DNA of 64,000 nt from CADEDH01 sp039029735 (GTDB lineage: Bacteria > Actinomycetota > Acidimicrobiia > Acidimicrobiales > SZUA-35): NCBI GenBank assembly GCA_039029735.1, contig JBCCFL010000009.1:1-64000 (forward strand), given 5' to 3'. Positions 18,587 through 26,803 of the stretch are shown here, in pieces. Under the pieces are notes generated by a model. The model made no database searches and was not told the DNA's origin. It worked only from the letters and a program-made list of their open reading frames with translations. The stretch's first letter is position 1. The number at the start of each line of letters is the position of its first letter. Position numbers and translations under genes: made by a program.

Positions 18587-18592
18587 TAGGCT
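18587..18592 (+). promoter_or_regulatory. -10 box before small membrane gene
   Basis: TAGGCT with 7 nt to the GTG at 18600, the leaderless arrangement seen repeatedly in this window. Confidence 0.35.
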
Positions 18593-18599
18593 TCGCGCC

Positions 18600-18851
18600 G
18601 TGCACCCGATCTCGACGGCGCTGTTTCTCGTGGGATACGGGCTCGGCCTCCCGATCCTGTTCAGGATGACCACAGTGGTGGCGGTCCAGAACCGGCTGGC
18701 GTTCATCGGGCACCAGGTGGGTTTCGGTATCGCCCTCGGTGCATGGCTTCTCAGCGGCCGAGTGGCGATCGCGGTGATCCACGGACTCTGGATCGGCATC
18801 GCCGCCGCGTGGTTCTCGCTCTCGGGGAAGCTGCGCTCGGCGTCGGACTGA
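18600..18851 (+). CDS. small two-helix membrane protein
   Basis: 83 aa, GTG start. Two hydrophobic segments (ISTALFLVGYGLGLPILF and VGFGIALGAWLLSGRVAIAVI, continuing to GLWIGIAAAWFSL). No family I recognise. Supported by GC-rich third positions and a TAGGCT box 7 nt before the start. It ends 19 nt before the convergent lipBA fusion. Confidence 0.5.
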   Translation: MHPISTALFLVGYGLGLPILFRMTTVVAVQNRLAFIGHQVGFGIALGAWLLSGRVAIAVIHGLWIGIAAAWFSLSGKLRSASD

Positions 18852-18870
18852 CGATCGCCCGACGCGACGC

Positions 18871-20574
18871 TCAGGCGATTCGGCCGATCGACACCGCCAC
18901 CCCCGCCGATGCGGCGGCGCTGCCTGCGTGGTGGCTCGAACGGGTGAGCGGCGACGACTCGACGTGGCCGATCCCGAGCTCGTGTTCGCCGTAGAGCTTC
19001 AACTCGTCGAACTCCTCCGGCGTCCACCACCGCTGGAGCGGCAGGTGGGTACTGGTGGGCTGCAGGTACTGGCCGATGGTGACGATGTCGACCCCGATGG
19101 CGGCGAGGTCGACGAGCGTGGCCCGCACCTCGGGCATGGTCTCCCCCATCCCGACGATCAGCCCCGACTTGGTGGTCATCCCGGCCTGCTTGGCCCGAGA
19201 CAGCAACGCAAGGCTGCGGGCGTACGAGGCGGAGGGCCGCACCGCCCGCTGGAGCCGCAGCACCGTTTCGATGTTGTGGTTCACAACCGTGGGATTGGCG
19301 TCGATGACTCGTTGCAGCGACGTGGCTGATCCCCGCAGATCCGAGATGAGCACTTCGGTGCCGACAGGGCGATCGAGGGCATGGATGGCTTCGACGGTTC
19401 GGGCCACGATCTCGGCCCCGCCATCGTCGAGGTCGTCGCGGGCCACCATGGTGAGCACGGCGTAGTCGAGGCCGAGTGCCTCAACGGCTTCGGCAATGCG
19501 AGCGGGTTCACCCTCGTCGACGGCTTCGGGCCGCCGGGTGTCGACGAGGCAGAACCCGCAGGCCCTCGTACAGCGCTCGCCGAGCAACATGAACGTGGCC
19601 GTGCCCTCGTTCCAACACTCGAAGATGTTCGGGCAGCCGGCTTCTTCACACACGGTGGTGAGTTCGAGCGACCTCGACACCCGCTTCAGCCGGCGGTACT
19701 CCTCACCCGTGTTGAGCGAGACGCGCATCCACTCGGGCTTGCGGGCCGAGGCCACGCCGTCACCCCCAACACCTGCTTCGGCGAGCCGGCCCTTGAGGCG
19801 CACCGGGGTGGCATTGCGGCTCGGCGCCTCGGGCTCGATCCGCTCGCCGGCACCGGCGCCCAGGGTGAAGGGAGCAAGGTCGCTCTGCGGTTGGCGCCAG
19901 ACTCGGTCGTGGCGCTCCACCGTGGTGCCGGGCAGGATCTGGGCCGGCACGTGGGCGGCAACGAGGTCGACCACCTCGCGCATGGTGGCGTCGACACCTT
20001 CGGCCCGCAGCGAGGTGACGGCTTTGTCGTCGATCCCGCAGGGCACGATGTGCCCGAACCAGTCGAGATCCACGTCAACGTTCAGGGCGAACCCGTGCAT
20101 GGTGCGGCCACGACTGAGCCGCACCCCGATGGCCGCCAGCTTGCGGGGGGTGGGGCCGTCGGCGTCGAGCCAGATGCCGGGAAAGCCACTGAGACGCCCG
20201 GCGTCCAGGCCGAGTTCGGCCACGGCCGCGATGAGGCCCTCTTCCAGGTTGTGGACATAGGCAGCCGTGTCGGCCATGCCGCCGCCCCGCTTGGTGGGAA
20301 GCGACACGATCGGATAGCCAACGAGCTGGCCCGGCCCGTGGAAGGTGACGTCGCCGCCACGATTCACGCGCTCGATCGTGGCCCCGACCGTTGCCGGGTC
20401 GACCAGCACGTTGGCGTCATCGGCCCGAACCCCGAGCGTGTACACCGGATCGTGCTCGCAGAGGATCAGATGATCGGCCGCGCCGTCGAACAGCGACTGC
20501 TGGAGTGCCCACGCCTCGCCGTAGGAGACCGGGCCCAGCCAACGGACCTGGATCGGTTGCGACGACTTGATCAT
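18871..20574 (-). CDS. LipB-LipA fusion: octanoyltransferase plus lipoyl synthase
   Basis: 567 aa, two complete enzymes in one frame. Residues 1-235 are LipB: NRGGDVTFHGPGQLVGYPI, catalytic Lys145 (PRKLAAIGVR) and Cys179 (HIVPCGI). Residues about 260-567 are LipA: cluster-binding C309/C314/C320 (CEEAGCPNIFEC), radical-SAM C335/C339/C342 (CTRACGFC) and the C-terminal RSSHHA. LipB loads octanoyl from acyl-ACP onto E2 lipoyl domains, LipA inserts two sulfurs. A linker of about 30 residues joins them, with no stop or frameshift. It follows the E2 gene by 18 nt, next to its own substrate. Confidence 0.95.
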   Translation of the reverse strand: MIKSSQPIQVRWLGPVSYGEAWALQQSLFDGAADHLILCEHDPVYTLGVRADDANVLVDPATVGATIERVNRGGDVTFHGPGQLVGYPIVSLPTKRGGGMADTAAYVHNLEEGLIAAVAELGLDAGRLSGFPGIWLDADGPTPRKLAAIGVRLSRGRTMHGFALNVDVDLDWFGHIVPCGIDDKAVTSLRAEGVDATMREVVDLVAAHVPAQILPGTTVERHDRVWRQPQSDLAPFTLGAGAGERIEPEAPSRNATPVRLKGRLAEAGVGGDGVASARKPEWMRVSLNTGEEYRRLKRVSRSLELTTVCEEAGCPNIFECWNEGTATFMLLGERCTRACGFCLVDTRRPEAVDEGEPARIAEAVEALGLDYAVLTMVARDDLDDGGAEIVARTVEAIHALDRPVGTEVLISDLRGSATSLQRVIDANPTVVNHNIETVLRLQRAVRPSASYARSLALLSRAKQAGMTTKSGLIVGMGETMPEVRATLVDLAAIGVDIVTIGQYLQPTSTHLPLQRWWTPEEFDELKLYGEHELGIGHVESSPLTRSSHHAGSAAASAGVAVSIGRIA

Positions 20575-20592
20575 GCGCTCCTCATTGTCACC

Positions 20593-22065
20593 TCAGGCCA
20601 GTTCGGCATCCCAATCGCGGGTTTCGAGGATCTCCTTGGTGCGAGCCAGGAAGGCCGCAGCGTAGGCGCCATCGATGGCTCGGTGATCCCACGCCATGGC
20701 CAACACGCCCACCGAGTGGATGGCGATCGACTCGTTGCCGAAGTCGTCGGTGATCACGACGGGCTTGCGCTTCACACCATCGGTGGAGAGGATCGCCACC
20801 TGCGGCTGGTTGATGATCGGGAACTGCATCATCGTGCCGTAGCTGCCGGCGTTGGTGAGGGTGAACGTGCCGCCCGACAGCTCGTCGGGAGCCAGGCGCT
20901 TCGACCGGGCCCGGGTGGCCAGATCCACGACGTCGCGGGCGATCGAGCGCATGCGCTTGCCATCGGCGTCGCGCACCACGGGAGCCAGGAGGCCCTGGAA
21001 GTCGAGATCGACCGCGATGCCGAGGTTCACGTAGTTGTGGACCACGAGCTCGCGTTCTCCGACCGACGCATTCAGGTGCGGGTACTCGCGAAGGGCGTCG
21101 ATCGTGGCCCGGGCGATGAAGGGCAGGTAGGTGAGGCTGAAGCCTTCCTGGGCCTTGAACCCGGCACCTTCGGTGCGGCGCACCTTCTCGACGTTCTCGT
21201 AGTCGACCTCGATGGCGGTGAGCGTGTGCGGGGCCACCGACTTCGACATCACCATGTGCTCGCCGGTCTTGAGCCGGATGTTCGACAGCGGTACCACGGC
21301 GTCGCGGTTGCCGGCGACCACCGGGGGCGCCGATGCTGCCGCCGGGGCCGCGGCCGGAACCGGTGCGGCGGCGGGAGCGGGCGCCGGAGGTGGCGGCGCA
21401 GGAGCAGCGGGCGCAGCTGGGGCCGCTGGTGCAGCTGCCGGTGCGGCCTCGGCCTCGCCGCCCTCCACCGGGCTGAGCTTGTTCGACTCGATGTGGCGCT
21501 GCACGTCATCGCGGCTGATGCGACCACCGAGGCCAGTGCCCGAGATCTGGTTCGGGTCGATGCCGTACTCACCGATGAGCCGCCGAACCACGGGCGACAG
21601 CACCTTTCCGTGGGTGCCACCGGCCGTGCTCTCGGCTGCGGCTGGGGCCGGAGCCACGTTGCCGCCGTTCGACGCCACGGCCGGAGCCGGAGCGGGAGGG
21701 GGCGGCGGAGGAGGCGGCGGCGGCGGAGCTGCCTCGGCGGCCGCTGCAGGCGCAGGCTCGGGAGGTGGAGCAGGAGCGGGCTCGGGCGCAGGCGCGGCCT
21801 CGGCCGCTGGTGCAGCTGCCGGTGCGGCGCCGCCGTCGCCAACCACCGCGAGCACGGTGCCGACGTCGACCGTCTCGCCCTCGGGCACGAGGATCTCGGC
21901 GAGCGTGCCACTCACGGGTGATGGCACCTCGGTGTCGACCTTGTCGGTCGAGACCTCGAACAGGATCTCGTCCTGGGCGACGGTCTCGCCGGGCTGTTTG
22001 AACCACCGGGTGATGGTTCCCTCGGTGACCGTCTCTCCGAGCTGCGGCATCTCAATATCGGCCAC
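20593..22065 (-). CDS. sucB: 2-oxoacid dehydrogenase E2, dihydrolipoamide acyltransferase
   Basis: 490 aa. One lipoyl domain (1-76) with the lipoylated Lys42 in STDKVDTE, an alanine/proline-rich linker (about 84-150, including an unbroken proline run), an E3-binding domain (about 152-190), a second Ala/Pro linker, and the catalytic core with H461 in DHRAIDG. It moves the acyl group from E1 to CoA. Whether it serves pyruvate or 2-oxoglutarate is not decidable from sequence alone; aceE at 27886 is the only E1 in the window. ATG start with GAGGAG upstream. Operon: lpdA, this gene, lipBA. Confidence 0.9.
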   Translation of the reverse strand: MADIEMPQLGETVTEGTITRWFKQPGETVAQDEILFEVSTDKVDTEVPSPVSGTLAEILVPEGETVDVGTVLAVVGDGGAAPAAAPAAEAAPAPEPAPAPPPEPAPAAAAEAAPPPPPPPPPPPAPAPAVASNGGNVAPAPAAAESTAGGTHGKVLSPVVRRLIGEYGIDPNQISGTGLGGRISRDDVQRHIESNKLSPVEGGEAEAAPAAAPAAPAAPAAPAPPPPAPAPAAAPVPAAAPAAASAPPVVAGNRDAVVPLSNIRLKTGEHMVMSKSVAPHTLTAIEVDYENVEKVRRTEGAGFKAQEGFSLTYLPFIARATIDALREYPHLNASVGERELVVHNYVNLGIAVDLDFQGLLAPVVRDADGKRMRSIARDVVDLATRARSKRLAPDELSGGTFTLTNAGSYGTMMQFPIINQPQVAILSTDGVKRKPVVITDDFGNESIAIHSVGVLAMAWDHRAIDGAYAAAFLARTKEILETRDWDAELA

Positions 22066-22141
22066 GGTTCCGGACTCCTCTAGCGATTGATCGAATGTTG
22101 GCGGGTTGCGGGTATGGGCGGCGATGGGTGTTCGGCGGGGC

Positions 22142-23572
22142 TCAGTGAAGGGAGCGACCGGTGAGAGACATCATCGTCTCGCCGAACACCTCGCTCATCG
22201 TGGGATGGGGCTGGATGAACTGTGCGACCTCCGAGACGGTGGCCTCCCAGTTCACGGCCAGGTAGCCCTGGCCGAGCTGCTCGGTTACCCATGGACCAAC
22301 CATGTGGAGCCCGAGCACCTTCCCGCCGGTGCCATCAGCGTTCTTCTCGGCGATCACCTTCACCATGCCCTCGGTGTCTCCGACGATCATGGCCCGGCCG
22401 TTGCCGCTGAACTTGTGCTTGGACACCACCACGTCGTAGCCGGCTTCGCGGGCGGAGGCCTCGGAGTGACCGACAAAGGCCACCTCCGGGTGGCAGTAGA
22501 TGCACCACGGCAACTTGTCGTAATCGACGGGGATGGCGTCCTCACCGAGGATGTCGTTGATGGCGACGATGCCCTCCGCGAAGCCGGCGTGGGCGAGCTG
22601 GGCGGTGGCGATCACGTCACCGCAGGCCCACACGCCGTCGGCGGAGGTGCGGCCGCGCTCATCGACCACGACGAAACCCCGCTCGTCGACGGTGACGCCG
22701 GTGTTGTCGAGACCGAGCGTCTCCGATGCCGGCCGGCGCCCGATCGACACCACGACGGTCTCGACGGTGAGGGTCTCGTTGTCGTCACCGAAGGTGAGCG
22801 TGACCCCGTCCGGCGTGGTCTGCTGGCTGTGCACGGCCACGCCGGTGCGGATCGTGATGCCCCGCTTCTTGAACGAACGCTCCACGACGCGGGTGATGTC
22901 CTCGTCGCAGCCGGGGAGGATCTTCGGCATGTACTCGAGGATCGTGACCTCGGTGCCGAGGTCGCTCATCATCGATGCGAACTCGCACCCGATTGCCCCG
23001 CCGCCGATGACGGCGGCCGAGGCCGGCAGTGCCGGGATCGAAAGCAGCTCGTCGGAGGTGACGATCTGGCGATCGTCGATCGGGAAGTCGGGCAACGATC
23101 GCGGCACGGATCCGGCGGCGAGGATCACGGCATCACCGGTGATCGTCACCTCGCCCGAGGTGCCGCCGCTGATCGCGACCGAACGGTGGTCGGCGTTGAG
23201 CACGCCCCTGCCGTCGAAGATCGTGACCTTGCGGTTCTTGAGCAGGCCGGTGAGGCCGCCAACGAGCTGATCGACGATGCCCTGCTTGCGCTTGAGGGTG
23301 GTTTCCCACTGCAGGCCGAGGGGATTCACGTCGACGCCGAACTGGCCGGCATGGTTCACGGTGCGCCACACCGACGCCGTCTCCAGCAGTTCCTTGGCCG
23401 GGATGCACCCGACGTTGAGACAGGTACCTCCCATCTTTCCCTTTTCGATGATCGCGATGTTCAGACCAGCTGAGGCGCCATAGAGCGCTGAGGCGTAGCC
23501 AGCTGGTCCTCCTCCGACCACCACCACATCGAAGTGCTGGTTGGACGGAGCGGCGGGGGCCGTGTCGGACAA
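22142..23572 (-). CDS. lpdA: dihydrolipoamide dehydrogenase (E3)
   Basis: 476 aa flavoprotein. FAD site VVVVGGGPAGYASAL, redox disulfide C51/C56 in GGTCLNVGCIPAK, NAD site VIGGGAIGCEFASMMSDLG, ACGDVIATAQLAH and the C-terminal HPTMSEVFGE with the active-site His-Glu pair. It reoxidises E2 dihydrolipoamide with NAD. TTG start, supported by GAAGAAGG 8 nt upstream and no better start nearby. First gene of the lpdA-E2-lipBA unit. Confidence 0.95.
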   Translation of the reverse strand: MSDTAPAAPSNQHFDVVVVGGGPAGYASALYGASAGLNIAIIEKGKMGGTCLNVGCIPAKELLETASVWRTVNHAGQFGVDVNPLGLQWETTLKRKQGIVDQLVGGLTGLLKNRKVTIFDGRGVLNADHRSVAISGGTSGEVTITGDAVILAAGSVPRSLPDFPIDDRQIVTSDELLSIPALPASAAVIGGGAIGCEFASMMSDLGTEVTILEYMPKILPGCDEDITRVVERSFKKRGITIRTGVAVHSQQTTPDGVTLTFGDDNETLTVETVVVSIGRRPASETLGLDNTGVTVDERGFVVVDERGRTSADGVWACGDVIATAQLAHAGFAEGIVAINDILGEDAIPVDYDKLPWCIYCHPEVAFVGHSEASAREAGYDVVVSKHKFSGNGRAMIVGDTEGMVKVIAEKNADGTGGKVLGLHMVGPWVTEQLGQGYLAVNWEATVSEVAQFIQPHPTMSEVFGETMMSLTGRSLH

Positions 23573-23707
23573 GGTTCACACCTTCTTCGGTCGGGTTGAA
23601 TTCGACTCTACAGCGCCCTGATCACAGCGTTGCGAACTGCGTCGAAGTTCACCGTGAACGGTCGGACCAGCCCGAACAGTGCGCACGGAGCTGGCGCCGG
23701 ATCGGCC

Positions 23708-23794
23708 TCAGGCGATGACGACCTGCAGCGCGAAGGCGCCAAGGATGGCGAGGCCACACAGCAACGACAGCACCAACAACATCCGCGTACTCAC
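23708..23794 (-). CDS. possible 28-aa single-helix membrane peptide
   Basis: In the 357-bp gap between lpdA and the epimerase gene, a GTG-started frame on the minus strand encodes MSTRMLLVLSLLCGLAILGA followed by FALQVVIA: one continuous hydrophobic helix after a short basic start. The composition is unlike chance for this GC content, but no good ribosome site is visible. I see nothing else coding in the gap. Confidence 0.3.
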   Translation of the reverse strand: MSTRMLLVLSLLCGLAILGAFALQVVIA

Positions 23795-23929
23795 AACGCT
23801 CAGCGTAGGCACGCCAGCCCATGACGCGCCCCACCGTCGGGCGGGCGATCACCACCCACGACCCGACCCATGGCCATCCGCCCGCCTAGGGTGACGGGGT
23901 CACATACCGCCCCCCGAAGGAGCAGACGC

Positions 23930-24835
23930 GTGGAGATCGCCGTCACCGGATCGAGTGGATTGATCGGTTCGGTCCTGATGCCCACCCTGGCCGCCGCCGG
24001 CCATCGACCGATTGCGGTTGTGCGCCGCGACCCTCGCCCGGGGGCTGACGAGATCCGCTGGATGCCCGACAAGGGCGAGATCGACGCCGCTGCGCTGGAC
24101 GGCGTCGATGCGGTGATCAACCTCGCGGGCGCCGGTATCGGCGACAAGCGCTGGACCGACGCCTACAAGAAGGTGCTCGTCGACAGCCGGGTGGACGGCA
24201 CCGCCCTGCTCGTGTCGACCTTCGCCGCCATGAACCGGGCCCCGTCGGTGTTCCTCTCCGGCTCGGCCGTCGGCTTCTACGGCGACCGAGGTGACACCGA
24301 GCTCACCGAGGCCGATGCGGCCGGGGACGGGTTCCTCCCCGAACTCGTCACGAAGTGGGAGGCAGCGGCCGCCCCCGCCGCCGAGGCCGGCATCCGCACC
24401 GTGATGCTGCGCACCGGCGTGGTACTCACACCCGCTGGTGGGGCATTGTCACGCCTGCTGCCGCTGTTCAAGCTCGGCGTCGGCGGCAAGTTCGGATCGG
24501 GACGGCAATACATGTCGTGGATCACGATCGACGATCACATCGCCGCCACGATGCACCTGCTCACCGCTGACGTATCGGGGCCGGCCAACGTCGTTGGCCC
24601 CAACCCGGTCACGAACAAGGAGCTCACCTCCGCGCTGGGCCGGGTGCTCGGCCGCCCCACGCTCTTCCCGGTGCCCTCGTTCGGCCCCAAGCTGCTCGTT
24701 GGCTCGGAGCTGGCCGACGCGCTGTTGTTCGAGAGCCAGCGGCTGTCCCCCACCGTGTTGACCGGTTCGGGCTACTCCTTCCAGCATCCCGAGATCGAGG
24801 GTGCGTTCCGGGCGGTGCTCGGCAAGGAAGACTGA
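23930..24835 (+). CDS. TIGR01777-family NAD-dependent epimerase/dehydratase (SDR)
   Basis: 301 aa extended SDR. N-terminal NAD motif VEIAVTGSSGLIGSVLMPTL, NLAGAGIGDKRW, LSGSAVGFYGDRGD, and SWITIDDHIAATMHLL typical of the YfcH/TIGR01777 family. Substrate unknown. GTG start at 23930 with GAAGGAG about 8 nt upstream; an upstream in-frame ATG at 23870 adds 20 unrelated residues. The SRPBCC gene follows after 3 nt, and such epimerases are often coupled to SRPBCC proteins. Confidence 0.82.
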   Translation: MEIAVTGSSGLIGSVLMPTLAAAGHRPIAVVRRDPRPGADEIRWMPDKGEIDAAALDGVDAVINLAGAGIGDKRWTDAYKKVLVDSRVDGTALLVSTFAAMNRAPSVFLSGSAVGFYGDRGDTELTEADAAGDGFLPELVTKWEAAAAPAAEAGIRTVMLRTGVVLTPAGGALSRLLPLFKLGVGGKFGSGRQYMSWITIDDHIAATMHLLTADVSGPANVVGPNPVTNKELTSALGRVLGRPTLFPVPSFGPKLLVGSELADALLFESQRLSPTVLTGSGYSFQHPEIEGAFRAVLGKED

Positions 24836-24838
24836 GCC

Positions 24839-25285
24839 ATGACGACGAACGCCGACAAGATCGTGTCGGCCACCCGCACCATCGCGGCGTCGGCCGACGT
24901 CATCTTCGATCTGCTGGCCGACCCCGAGCGCCACCACGAGATCGACGGCTCCGATTCGGTGATCGCCGCCCGATCCGGAAACCCAGAGCGGCTCAGCCTC
25001 GGCGCCAGGTTCGGGATGAACATGCGGTTGGGCGTGCCATACCGGATGACGAGCCAGGTGGTGGAGTTCGAGGAGAACCGCGTGATTGCGTGGCGGCACT
25101 TCGGGCACCACGTGTGGCGCTACGAACTCGAACCGGTCGACGGTGGCACGCAGGTGACCGAGTCGTTCAACTGGGGCGTAGCCCGGTTCCCACCGATGTA
25201 CGAGTGGGTCGGCTACCCGGCCCGCCACGAGATCAGCATGGCCAAGACGCTGGAGCGCCTCGAGACCGTGGTCACCCGGAGCTGA
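24839..25285 (+). CDS. SRPBCC (START-like) family protein
   Basis: 148 aa hydrophobic-ligand-binding fold: start RTIAASADVIFDLLADPERHHEIDG, middle VPYRMTSQVVEFEENRVIAW, and the end helix EISMAKTLERLETVV. No catalytic residues can be assigned. It begins 3 nt after the epimerase stop, so the two are one operon, perhaps working on the same lipid or polyketide-like compound (inference). Confidence 0.8.
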   Translation: MTTNADKIVSATRTIAASADVIFDLLADPERHHEIDGSDSVIAARSGNPERLSLGARFGMNMRLGVPYRMTSQVVEFEENRVIAWRHFGHHVWRYELEPVDGGTQVTESFNWGVARFPPMYEWVGYPARHEISMAKTLERLETVVTRS

Positions 25286-25306
25286 GCGGCCGCCTCGGCG
25301 GCGACA

Positions 25307-25591
25307 TCAGACGTCGACGGTCACGCCGGGATAGAAGGCGACGTGGTCGAGGATCTCGGCCGCTGCGTCCTTCGGGCTGTGGTACGTCCAGGCCACGTTG
25401 TCGAGCGTGGCGTCACCAACCGACACGTCGTAATAGGAGGCCGTGCCCTTCCAGGGGCAGACCGTGGCGTGCTCGGTTTCGGAGAAGTGCTCCCAGCGGA
25501 TCGAGCTGGGCGGGAAGTAGTGGTTGCCCTCCACCACCACGGTGGTGTCGGACTCGGCGATGACGGTGCCGTTGAGGGTTGCGGTAGCCAT
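25307..25591 (-). CDS. DUF427 domain protein
   Basis: 94 aa. Family pattern GTVIAESDTTVVVEGNHYFPPSSI followed by TVCPWKGTASYYDVSV and a C-terminal AFYPGVTVDV. DUF427 proteins are small beta-tent folds of unknown function, common in actinobacteria. ATG at 25591 with GGGAG upstream; a longer frame to 25612 lacks support. Convergent with the SRPBCC gene, 21 nt apart. Confidence 0.8.
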   Translation of the reverse strand: MATATLNGTVIAESDTTVVVEGNHYFPPSSIRWEHFSETEHATVCPWKGTASYYDVSVGDATLDNVAWTYHSPKDAAAEILDHVAFYPGVTVDV

Positions 25592-25750
25592 GCACTCCCA
25601 AACCCGACCCACGTGGTCGGTATTCCGGCGGCGGGACCCGAGCGGTCGTGCCAGGCGAGAACGACCGGGTGCAGCATGTGGGCCGTCCAGCCGTCTTATG
25701 GAGCGGATCGGCTCAGTTCGACCTCAGCCATGAATCGACATACTTCGCCC

Positions 25751-26734
25751 ATGAGCGCAGCGAGGCCTCACCTCACCGCATTGGCCCTGGCGACGGTACT
25801 GATCGCATCGGCCTGTGGGGGCGAAGACGAGCCAGTGCTGATCCGGCCGTCCTCGACGACCACGGTCGTCACCGACACGACCAGCGACGGCGATGAACAG
25901 ACCGACGACGCTGGCGACGCCACCGCGGCCAGCGACGACAGCCCGGAACTCGAGGTGTCGATTCCCGACGACGAACCCACCGAGGCCGCGGTCGAGGTGG
26001 TGGAAGCGGGCACCGGTGTCGAGGTGGGCACCGGCGACGTAGTGCTGACCGCGTGGGAGATGGTGGCGTTCAGGAGCGGCGAGGTGGTCGAGTCGACCAC
26101 CAAGGACTTCGGCGGCCCCGTACCGATCGAGATCGGGGCCGGGCAGGTTCCTGCGGCTCTCGATGAGGCGCTGGCTGGTCAGACCATCGGCACCAGGCTC
26201 GATGTGCAGTTCCCCGTCGGCATGCCCGATCTGCCTGACTACCTCGACTCCGAGGAGGCCTACGTGCTCTCGGTGGAGATCGTCGACCTCGCCCCTGAGC
26301 CGGAGCAGGCGGCGCCGACCACCACCGCTCCCCCCGCCCCCGCCGACGACGGGGGGCTGCTGGTGCCCGACTCGGGCGACCTCAGAGCCACCCCACCGAG
26401 CGGCGCCGGCCCGCCAACCCGGAACAGCTTCACCGTGGTGAGCGCCGGCGCAGGCTCGCCCGTGGCCGAGGGCGACACGGTCGAGCTCGACTATGTGATG
26501 GTGTCGTGGAGCACGGGCGCCGAGGTGTTGTCGACCGCCGCCGACTTCGGCGGCACCCAGACGATCGTTCTCGGCGAGCGCACGGTGCCACGGTTTCTCG
26601 AGAGCGCGATCTTCCAGCAGCCCGTCGGCAGCCGCGTGCAGGTCGTGTATGCCCCCGACCTGTTCGACCTTCCCGAAGGGCTCGATCGGACCGATGGCTA
26701 CGTGGTGGCCGTCGACATCGTGAGTTCCGGCTGA
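25751..26734 (+). CDS. lipoprotein with two FKBP-type domains
   Basis: 327 aa. Lipoprotein signal ending LIASACGG (lipidated Cys22), an acidic Thr/Asp-rich spacer, then two FKBP-like peptidyl-prolyl isomerase domains, about 70-175 (VEVGTGDVVLTAWEMVAF to AYVLSVEIVDL) and 220-325 (VAEGDTVELDYVMVSW to GYVVAVDIV), joined by a proline-rich linker. Expected at the outer face of the membrane, assisting folding of exported proteins. The start is either ATG 25751 or ATG 25730; neither has a clear ribosome site. The last codon lies in a 16-bp tandem repeat. Confidence 0.8.
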   Translation: MSAARPHLTALALATVLIASACGGEDEPVLIRPSSTTTVVTDTTSDGDEQTDDAGDATAASDDSPELEVSIPDDEPTEAAVEVVEAGTGVEVGTGDVVLTAWEMVAFRSGEVVESTTKDFGGPVPIEIGAGQVPAALDEALAGQTIGTRLDVQFPVGMPDLPDYLDSEEAYVLSVEIVDLAPEPEQAAPTTTAPPAPADDGGLLVPDSGDLRATPPSGAGPPTRNSFTVVSAGAGSPVAEGDTVELDYVMVSWSTGAEVLSTAADFGGTQTIVLGERTVPRFLESAIFQQPVGSRVQVVYAPDLFDLPEGLDRTDGYVVAVDIVSSG

Positions 26735-26786
26735 GGACCGGCCCGGCTGAGGAACGGCCCGGCTGAGGAACGGCTCGGCTGACGCC
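26729..26786. repeat. 16-bp tandem repeat, about 3.6 copies
   Basis: Three full units start at 26729, 26745 and 26761 with consensus GGCTGAGGAACGGCCC (one mismatch in units 1 and 3), followed by a degenerate partial unit. Unit 1 contains the stop codon of the FKBP lipoprotein gene. It fills most of the gap before the convergent rnhA gene. Confidence 0.85.
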
Positions 26787-26803
26787 GGCCCGCCCTCGGG
26801 CGA

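Noticed and set aside
17754..18782. N-terminal extension of the M24 peptidase frame
   Set aside because: Low similarity to anything, antisense to the 17862-18578 gene, and the ATG at 17753 has a -10 box at leaderless spacing.
19381..21921. Long plus-strand open frame of 846 codons
   Set aside because: It lies opposite lipBA and E2, both of which have complete catalytic motifs. Long antisense frames are expected in high-GC coding DNA.
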